DNA of 6,311 nt from Deltaproteobacteria bacterium (GTDB taxonomy: Bacteria; Desulfobacterota; Desulfovibrionia; Desulfovibrionales; Desulfovibrionaceae). The stretch is from positions 1-6,311 of the forward strand of contig JANXYI010000229.1 in assembly GCA_025350085.1 (NCBI GenBank), read 5' to 3'. The notes beneath the pieces are model-generated. The model was not told the DNA's origin, searched no databases, and was given only the letters and a program-made list of their open reading frames with translations. This document shows, piece after piece, positions 1-3,831 of the stretch. Every line of letters starts with the position of its first letter. Position 1 is the stretch's first letter. The translations under genes and the position numbers were made by a program.

Positions 1-127
1 CCGCGCCGTTGGGGCCGATGACGGCCGTGACCTCGCCCTCCCGGGCCGCAAAATCCACGCCGGAGAGCGCCTGCAGGCCGCCGAAGCGCACGCCCACGTC
101 CTCGCAGACAAGCAACGGCTCAGCCAT
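1..127 (-). CDS. livG: LivG-type branched-chain amino-acid ABC transporter ATP-binding protein, N-terminal fragment (42 residues visible)
   Basis: This is the start of the cytoplasmic ATPase that powers the amino-acid importer encoded by the genes just upstream. The visible residues are an ABC-ATPase N-terminus: an opening strand (LLVCEDVGVRFGGLQAL), then VDF-AREGEVTAVIGPNGA, the beginning of the Walker A motif (GPNGAGKT in the family). The window edge cuts the gene inside Walker A, so the Q-loop, signature and Walker B motifs cannot be checked. The ATG at 127-125 is preceded by GGGGAAGG about 3 nt away. It overlaps the livM stop codon (ATGGCTGA, 8 bp shared), which indicates translational coupling. 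Known LivG proteins are about 250 aa, so most of the gene lies outside. I prefer livG over livF because livG normally follows livM directly and because of the GVRFGGLQAL opening, but 42 residues do not exclude livF. Confidence 0.9.
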   Translation of the reverse strand, partial: MAEPLLVCEDVGVRFGGLQALSGVDFAAREGEVTAVIGPNGA

Positions 128-1175
128 TGCCTTCCCCGTCAGGCCCGCCATCCGACCTGGCACCGGTCCGGCCCAGCCGGACCCAGGCCAGCCGCCACAG
201 CCGGTCAAAACCTCCGGCCAGGCCGTCGGGCAGATACATCATGCACAGCACCAGGATGGCCCCGAAGAGCAGGATCTCGATGCTCTCAAAGGCGCGCAGG
301 AATTCCGGCAGCACGGTCAGAAAAAACGCGCCCACGATGGAGCCCGGGATGCTCGTCATGCCGCCGAGCACGACCATGACGATGAGCTGCACCGAGAAGA
401 GGAAGCCGAAGGAGGCCGGGGCGATGAAGGTCAGGTAGTGGGCGTAGAGCACCCCGGCCAGGCCCGCAAAGGCGGCCGAGATGACGAAGATGAACAGCTT
501 GTAGCGGGCGATGTCGATGCCCATGGCCTGGGCGGCCTTCTCCGAGGTGTGCAGGGCGCGCAGGGCGCGGCCCACGCGCGAGTGCAGGATGTTGAAGGAC
601 AGCCAGACCACCAGGCCCAGGCAGGCGGCAATGAGGTAGAACACGGACAGGTCGCTGGTGAACTCCACGCCCGCCAAGGACAGGCGCGGTATTCCCGTGA
701 AGCCCGAAGGGCCGCCGGTGAGCCCCACGGTCTCGTTGAACAGGATGGACAGGATGATGCCGAAGCCCAGGGTGGCCATGGCCAAGTAGTGGCCGCGCAG
801 CTTGAGCGCGGGCAGGCCGATGAGCGCGGCCACGCCCGAGGTCACGCCGACCCCGGCAGCCATGGAGGCGCCCACGGGCAGGCCCAGGGTGGCCGAGAGC
901 CCGGCCGTGGTGTACGCCGCCAGGCCGTAGAACCCGGCGTGGCCGAGCGAAATCTGCCCGGCGTGGCCGACGAGCAGGTTCAGGCCCACGGCGACCATGG
1001 CGTGCAGGCAGCACATGGTCAGCACGGTCAGGTGGTAGTTGTTGCCGATGACGAGCGGCGCCACGAGCAGCAGGGCCAGAAAGCCGCCCAGCCAGCGCAT
1101 GTCGCGGCCATAGCCGCTGTCCACGCTAGACCCGCTTCCCGTCTTACTGCCCGAAGAGCCCGGTGTGACGTCCAT
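120..1175 (-). CDS. livM: LivM-type branched-chain amino-acid ABC transporter permease
   Basis: An inner-membrane permease of the HAAT family, one of two transmembrane subunits of a LivKHMGF importer for leucine, isoleucine, valine or related substrates. The translation is 351 aa and strongly hydrophobic, with about eight to ten candidate membrane segments from residue 29 onward. It carries the conserved GHAGQISLGHAGFYGLAAY block (residues 70-88), LKLRGHYLAMATLGFG (125-139), the cytoplasmic coupling loop that docks on the ATPase (GRALRALHTSEKAAQAMGID, 202-221), GGMTSIPGSIVGA (271-283) and a YLPDGLAGG end. Residues 1-25 are a hydrophilic Gly/Ser-rich tail (PGSSGS, SGSSVDS) that LivM proteins do not usually have. 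It is encoded largely by a duplicate of the end of livH. Alternative starts are GTG at codon 18 and ATG at codon 26 (1100-1098). The ATG at 1175 has only a weak ribosome site (GGAAAGCGGG) and starts 2 bp after the livH stop. The 3' end overlaps livG by 8 bp. The family is certain, the substrate is not. Confidence 0.93.
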   Translation of the reverse strand: MDVTPGSSGSKTGSGSSVDSGYGRDMRWLGGFLALLLVAPLVIGNNYHLTVLTMCCLHAMVAVGLNLLVGHAGQISLGHAGFYGLAAYTTAGLSATLGLPVGASMAAGVGVTSGVAALIGLPALKLRGHYLAMATLGFGIILSILFNETVGLTGGPSGFTGIPRLSLAGVEFTSDLSVFYLIAACLGLVVWLSFNILHSRVGRALRALHTSEKAAQAMGIDIARYKLFIFVISAAFAGLAGVLYAHYLTFIAPASFGFLFSVQLIVMVVLGGMTSIPGSIVGAFFLTVLPEFLRAFESIEILLFGAILVLCMMYLPDGLAGGFDRLWRLAWVRLGRTGARSDGGPDGEGNG

Positions 1176-1215
1176 GCTCAGACCCGCTTTCCGTCCTTCT
1201 GCCCGAAGAGCCCGG
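1119..1215. repeat. Imperfect tandem duplication of the livH end / livM start junction (about 51-bp period)
   Basis: Positions 1119-1163 and 1170-1215 are two copies of the same segment, in direct orientation. The core 36 bp (1128-1163 against 1180-1215) match at 33 positions, and the left flanks (gtccacgct and gtccatgctc) also align with one substitution and one inserted base. The right copy encodes the last codons of livH (SGLFGQKDGKRV), its stop and the livM start. The left copy lies wholly inside livM, where another frame reads it as PGSSGSKTGSGSS. The livH stop is lost in the left copy because a base is missing there, and the livM ATG corresponds to a GTG (codon 18). Confidence 0.85.
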
Positions 1216-2059
1216 AGGGCCGCACGAACAGAAGGGCCAGCAGGATGACGAAGGCCAGCGCGTCCTTGTAGGCCGAGGAGATCAGCCCGGCGCCCAGGGA
1301 CTCCAGCACGCCCAGGATCAGCCCGCCCGCGGCCGCGCCATAGGGGTTGCCCAGGCCGCCCAGGATGCAGGCGGCAAAGCCCTTCAAGCCCAGGAGCACG
1401 CCCACGTCAAAGCTGGTCAGGGTGATGGGCGCGAGGATGGCCCCGCCAATGGCCCCGACCAGGGCCGAGATCATGAAGGACAGCAGGATCATGCGGTCCA
1501 CCCCGATGCCCACCAGGGCCGCGGCCTTGGGGTCGAACGAGCAGGCCAGCATGGCCTTGCCGTGGATGCTGCGCGAGAAAAAGGTCTTGAGGCCCACCAG
1601 GATGAGCAGGCTGATGGCCAGCACCCACAGGCTCTGGGGCATGACGGCCGCGCCCAGAAACAACAGGGGCGCGGCTCCGGTGAAGGGCGGCAGGGCAAAG
1701 GTGTCCTTGCCCCAGACGAGCATGGCCGCGCCGCGAATGAGGATGGACACGCCGATGGTGATGATGATCAGGTTGATGGCCGGGCAGTTGCGCACCGGGC
1801 GGATGGCCAGGCGCTCCACCAGGGCGCCGAGGGCCGTGGTCCCGGCCACGGCCAGGGCAATGGCCGCGGGCTCCGGCAAGCCGAGGGCGCGCATGAAATA
1901 CACGCTCATCATGCCGCCGAGCATCACGAACTCGCCCTGGGCGAAGTTGATGATGCCGGTGGTGTTGAAGATGATGGTGAAGCCAAGCGCCGTGAGGCCG
2001 TAGGTGGCGCCCACGGTCAGGCCCGTGATGAGGTATTGCAGGAGGCTGGGTAGATCCAT
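1178..2059 (-). CDS. livH: LivH-type branched-chain amino-acid ABC transporter permease
   Basis: The second inner-membrane permease of the importer, expected to pair with LivM. At 293 aa it has the normal LivH length. Diagnostic blocks are the N-terminal LITGLTVGATYGLTALGFTI (11-30), the very conserved TTGIINFAQGEFVMLGG (33-49), a VERLAIRPVR loop (81-90), the ATPase-coupling loop GKAMLACSFDPKAAALVGIG (167-186), GFAACILGGLGNPYGAAAGG (227-246) and the C-terminal LFVRPSGLFGQK (277-288). The start at 2059 fits the family N-terminus and has GGAAG about 4 nt upstream. It lies 71 bp after livK and 2 bp before livM in the same direction, so it should be co-transcribed. Its last 12 codons are the source of the duplicated segment now at the start of livM. 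The substrate could be branched-chain amino acids or a relative such as an aromatic acid, amide or urea. Confidence 0.95.
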   Translation of the reverse strand: MDLPSLLQYLITGLTVGATYGLTALGFTIIFNTTGIINFAQGEFVMLGGMMSVYFMRALGLPEPAAIALAVAGTTALGALVERLAIRPVRNCPAINLIIITIGVSILIRGAAMLVWGKDTFALPPFTGAAPLLFLGAAVMPQSLWVLAISLLILVGLKTFFSRSIHGKAMLACSFDPKAAALVGIGVDRMILLSFMISALVGAIGGAILAPITLTSFDVGVLLGLKGFAACILGGLGNPYGAAAGGLILGVLESLGAGLISSAYKDALAFVILLALLFVRPSGLFGQKDGKRV

Positions 2060-2081
2060 GCGCTTCCAGAGACAAGACGGC

Positions 2082-2105
2082 CGGCGGCCCCTTGAAGGAC
2101 CGCCG
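2082..2105 (-). promoter_or_regulatory. Intercistronic RNA hairpin between livK and livH
   Basis: In the minus-strand RNA, CGGCGGTCCT pairs with GGGGCCGCCG around a TCAA loop. This gives a 10-bp stem with two G-U pairs, about 25 nt after the livK stop. No U-run follows it, so it does not look like a full terminator. By analogy with other transport operons, it could protect the 3' end of the livK message or cause partial termination, so that the binding protein is made in excess over the permeases. The fold was worked out by eye, and the function is inferred. Confidence 0.5.
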
Positions 2106-2130
2106 ACCGCGTCGTGGTTATTGCGTCAGG

Positions 2131-3270
2131 CTAGTCGATGACCTTCCACTCGCCCTTCTCGATGGTCACCATCAAAAAGGCGCTCTCGTCCAGGCCGTTG
2201 TGGTTCTCGGGGCTCATGGAATACACGCCCGCGGTGCCGGCCAGGCTCTTGATGCGCTCCAGGTTGTCGCGGATGTCCTGGGGCTTGGCGGACTTGCCCG
2301 CCTGCACGGCCGTGACCACGAGCATGAGCGCGTCGTAGGCGTGGCCGCCGAAGGTGGAGGGCGGGGCGCCGAAACGCTTGGTGTAGTCGGCCACGTACTT
2401 GGTCAGCAGCGCCTTCTGCGGATGGCCGTCCGGCACCTGGGACACAGCCACCAGGCGCCCGGCAGGCAGGATGAGGCCCTCGGCGGCGTCTCCCGCGAGC
2501 TCGATGAACTTCTTGGAGGCCACGCCGTGGCTCATGTACAGCGGGGTGGCCAGCCCGAGCTGGGCGCGGTTGCGCGCCACCACGGCCGGGCCGGGGTTGG
2601 TGCCCCAGCAGATGATGGCGTCCGGCGCGACGCCCTTGATCTTGGTCAGCTGGGCGGACATGTCCGTGTCCTTGGGGCCGAAGACCTCGTCGGCCACGAG
2701 CTGGAAGCCCTGGGCCGGGATGAGCTCCTGCAGCACGGCGCGGCCGGACTGGCCGAAGCCGTCGCTCACGGTGAGGATGGCCAGCTTGGCGTAGCCCTTC
2801 TTCTTGGCGTCCATCAGGATCTTGCCCACGGCGTGGCGGTCCAGCTGCGGGGTGTTGAAGACAAAGGGGTCCACGGGCTTGACGATCTTCTCGGCCGCGG
2901 CGCAGGAGATCAGCGGCACCTTGGCCGGGGCGAAGAACTTGGAGATGGCCAGCGTGTTGCCGGAGATGCTCGGCCCGATGACCACGGCCACCTTGTCCTG
3001 CTCAAGCAGCTTCTTGGCGGCCATGACGCACTTGTTCACGTCAGACTCGTCGTCGTAGACGATGACCTCGACCTTGCGGCCTTCCACGCCGCCCTTGGCG
3101 TTGATCTCTTCCTGCAGCATGAGCAGGGTGTTCTTCTCGGGCTCGCCCAGGAACGAGGCCGGGCCGGTGACAGAGAGCACCGCGCCGATCTTGAGGGTGT
3201 CGGACTCCTTGGAGCAGCCCAGGACCGTGAGAAGGGCCAGGACCATTGCGGCAGCGCGCGCCATCTTCAT
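2131..3270 (-). CDS. livK: LivK-type substrate-binding lipoprotein of the branched-chain amino-acid ABC transporter
   Basis: The extracytoplasmic binding subunit that delivers substrate to LivHM. It is 379 aa. Residues 1-18 are a lipoprotein signal (basic MKMAR, hydrophobic AAAMVLALLTV, then VLGC), predicting cleavage before Cys19 and lipidation. Ser20 at +2 would favour outer-membrane sorting. The mature part is a type I periplasmic-binding fold: LKIGAVLSVTGPASFLGE (26-43), EEINAKGGVEGRKVEVIVYDD (54-74), VAVVIGPSISGNT (94-106, the Ser/Thr ligand loop), VPLIS (118-122), a second lobe with LAILTVSDGFGQSG (163-176), DAIICWG (217-223) and FGGHAYDALMLV (307-318). The open frame runs back to 3471, but I start at 3270. 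That start follows an ACGAGG ribosome site, begins the signal peptide, and lies downstream of the promoter. Upstream codons would read through the promoter and terminator. It is the first gene of the operon. Most Gram-negative LivK proteins are soluble, so a lipidated form is notable. The exact ligand is unknown. Confidence 0.94.
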   Translation of the reverse strand: MKMARAAAMVLALLTVLGCSKESDTLKIGAVLSVTGPASFLGEPEKNTLLMLQEEINAKGGVEGRKVEVIVYDDESDVNKCVMAAKKLLEQDKVAVVIGPSISGNTLAISKFFAPAKVPLISCAAAEKIVKPVDPFVFNTPQLDRHAVGKILMDAKKKGYAKLAILTVSDGFGQSGRAVLQELIPAQGFQLVADEVFGPKDTDMSAQLTKIKGVAPDAIICWGTNPGPAVVARNRAQLGLATPLYMSHGVASKKFIELAGDAAEGLILPAGRLVAVSQVPDGHPQKALLTKYVADYTKRFGAPPSTFGGHAYDALMLVVTAVQAGKSAKPQDIRDNLERIKSLAGTAGVYSMSPENHNGLDESAFLMVTIEKGEWKVID

Positions 3271-3301
3271 GGATATGCCTCGTTGCTGGTTGGAGGATGA
3301 T

Positions 3302-3350
3302 TGAGTGCTCACCCGCAGCGCGCCACATGGCGCCCTGAAGTGAGTGCTCA
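3302..3350. promoter_or_regulatory. Twin operator candidate: two TGAGTGCTCA palindromes at the livK promoter
   Basis: The 10-mer TGAGTGCTCA occurs exactly at 3302-3311 and 3341-3350. Each copy is TGAG and CTCA inverted around a 2-nt centre, and the copies are 39 bp apart. The 3341-3350 copy overlaps the last base of the livK -10 and the expected start site. The other copy lies in the untranslated leader. Between them is a perfect GCGCCA/TGGCGC inverted repeat (3320-3333). The layout fits a dimeric repressor of a type such as TetR that blocks initiation and perhaps bridges both sites. The regulator is not in the window, so its identity is inferred only. Confidence 0.6.
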
Positions 3351-3377
3351 TTTTCCATACTTCGCGCGGGCTGTCAA
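3350..3377 (-). promoter_or_regulatory. Sigma70-type promoter for livK and the liv operon
   Basis: On the minus strand, a perfect -35 TTGACA (3377-3372) is followed after 16 nt by GAAAAT (3355-3350), which matches TATAAT at four of six positions. Initiation near 3343 would leave a leader of about 70 nt before the livK ATG. The promoter sits just downstream of the terminator of the preceding small gene, so the liv operon appears to be independently transcribed. Confidence 0.6.
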
Positions 3378-3403
3378 TGCGGGTGCGGCCCTGGCACGGC
3401 CCG

Positions 3404-3440
3404 GCACAAAAAGAACCGCCGGACCTTTCGGCCCGGCGGT
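3404..3440 (-). terminator. Intrinsic terminator of the 41-aa gene
   Basis: In minus-strand RNA, 3440-3430 pairs with 3425-3415 in an 11-bp GC-rich stem closed by a GAAA tetraloop (3429-3426), followed by TCTTTTTG. One pair is G-U in this RNA but an A-C mismatch in the plus-strand RNA, which supports minus-strand use. It ends transcripts from 3496-3621 before the livK promoter. Confidence 0.85.
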
Positions 3441-3457
3441 GGCTATGTGCCCGTTGA

Positions 3458-3482
3458 GGAGGAGAGCCCAAGTCCCTCCTCC
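3458..3482 (-). other. Short inverted repeat in the 3' untranslated region of the 41-aa gene
   Basis: In the minus-strand RNA, GGAGGAG (3482-3476) can pair with CTCCTCC (3464-3458) across an 11-nt loop, 13 nt after the stop codon of the small gene and ahead of its terminator. The CTCCTCC arm is also complementary to a Shine-Dalgarno sequence such as the AAGGAGG in front of the same gene. This could be a chance product of purine-rich sequence, and no role is claimed. Confidence 0.3.
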
Positions 3483-3495
3483 GGTGGCTCAGTGC

Positions 3496-3621
3496 CTATT
3501 TCTTCTTGATGGTCTCAATAACAGTAGTCTTCGGCCGCTTCTCGGCTTCCTTCACAGGAATGAACTGCCCATTTCCGGCATCACGTCCGATCTTCTGGCC
3601 ATTGTTCTTCTTGTCACTCAT
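3496..3621 (-). CDS. Small basic conserved-looking protein (41 aa), function unknown
   Basis: This gene has 42 codons including the TAG stop and is too short for many gene callers. AAGGAGG (3635-3629) lies 7 nt before the ATG, a near-perfect ribosome site, and a strong intrinsic terminator follows 56 nt after the stop, so it looks like a self-contained transcription unit. The protein begins MSDKKNNGQKIGRDAGNGQF, continues through IPVKEAEKRPKTTVIET and ends in IKKK. It has 9 Lys and 2 Arg against 5 acidic residues, with no signal peptide, membrane segment, cysteine or histidine. I recognise the pattern RDAG-G-F ... A--RPKTTV-E from short proteins scattered through Proteobacteria and usually annotated hypothetical. 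This is recollection, not a search. I know of no established function. The codons are less GC-biased than those of the neighbours (AAT, ATT, ACT, GTT), which fits a different origin or relaxed selection. A cytoplasmic, possibly nucleic-acid-binding role is conceivable from its charge only. Confidence 0.82.
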   Translation of the reverse strand: MSDKKNNGQKIGRDAGNGQFIPVKEAEKRPKTTVIETIKKK

Positions 3622-3660
3622 GCTGTTTCCTCCTTTGTGGGCCAGATTTTGGATTGCGCC

Positions 3661-3760
3661 AGTAGGAGTAGCATGGTAGAATCAGCGTTGTTAGGCACCG
3701 TTCTACTTGGGCCATGCAGTATCCCAAGGCGGGGGACGAGGTCCACTTCGTCCACCTAAA
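3661..3760. other. Structured non-coding stretch upstream of the 41-aa gene: nested inverted repeats, possible pseudoknot or operators
   Basis: No convincing gene lies here. Read on the plus strand, GCATGG (3671-3676) pairs with CCATGC (3712-3717), and TAGAA (3677-3681) with TTCTA (3701-3705). CTTGGG (3706-3711), inside that first loop, pairs with CCCAAG (3723-3728) outside it. This is the order expected of an H-type pseudoknot. A separate 8-bp hairpin follows (3734-3741 with 3746-3753), whose one non-Watson-Crick pair is G-U in plus-strand RNA and A-C in minus-strand RNA. The same repeats contain -10-like elements on both strands, so they may instead be protein-binding DNA. All pairings were found by eye, without energy calculation. 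Confidence 0.45.
3700..3727 (-). promoter_or_regulatory. Candidate promoter for the 41-aa gene
   Basis: On the minus strand, TTGGGA (3727-3722, four of six to TTGACA) and TAGAAC (3705-3700, four of six to TATAAT) are 16 nt apart. The predicted start near 3693 gives a leader of about 70 nt before the small gene. It lies downstream of the nrdD terminator, where an independent promoter is needed. The match is moderate. Confidence 0.35.
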
Positions 3761-3763
3761 TTA

Positions 3764-3795
3764 AGAAAAGCCCAGATTGCCGTCTGGGCTTTTCT
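3764..3795 (-). terminator. Symmetric intrinsic terminator downstream of nrdD
   Basis: A perfect 13-bp inverted repeat, AGAAAAGCCCAGA (3764-3776) and its complement (3783-3795), surrounds a 6-nt loop. On the minus strand it lies 36 nt after the nrdD stop, and its T-rich arm continues into TTAATTT, so it should end the nrdGD transcript. The arm is equally T-rich on the plus strand, so it could also stop any plus-strand RNA made from 3660-3763. Confidence 0.88.
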
Positions 3796-3831
3796 CATCC
3801 CAAGCAATTATTAACGAAAACTACCCATCCC

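Noticed and set aside
9..1271. Long plus-strand open frame of 420 codons opposite livM and livH
   Set aside because: It is antisense to two unmistakable permease genes. Its translation is low-complexity (Gln, Gly, His, Ala and Asp rich), which is the usual shadow of GC-rich codons.
2092..3300. Plus-strand open frame of 402 codons opposite livK
   Set aside because: Its composition is a mirror of livK codon bias (His, Gly, Leu, Asp rich), it has no recognisable domain, and livK is certain on the other strand.
3302..3350. CRISPR or repeat array from the repeated TGAGTGCTCA
   Set aside because: There are only two 10-bp copies, and they sit at a promoter, so an operator pair explains them better.
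3393..3408. Sigma54-like promoter on the plus strand (TGGCACG and GGCAC)
   Set aside because: The -12 element lacks the TTGC core, and the downstream DNA on that strand is the terminator and antisense of the small gene.
3271..3471. N-terminal extension of livK up to 3471
   Set aside because: It would translate through the promoter, the operator repeats and the terminator of the preceding gene, and would bury the lipoprotein signal in the protein interior.
3641..3760. tRNA or tmRNA in the nrdD/small-gene spacer (GGTAGAAT and GTTCTAC recall D- and T-arm words)
   Set aside because: No 7-bp acceptor stem, anticodon arm or GTTCGANNC T-loop could be assembled on either strand.
3496..3795. Type I toxin-antitoxin module (41-aa protein plus opposite structured RNA)
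   Set aside because: The protein is highly charged with no membrane segment, unlike type I toxins, and the candidate RNA does not overlap the coding sequence.
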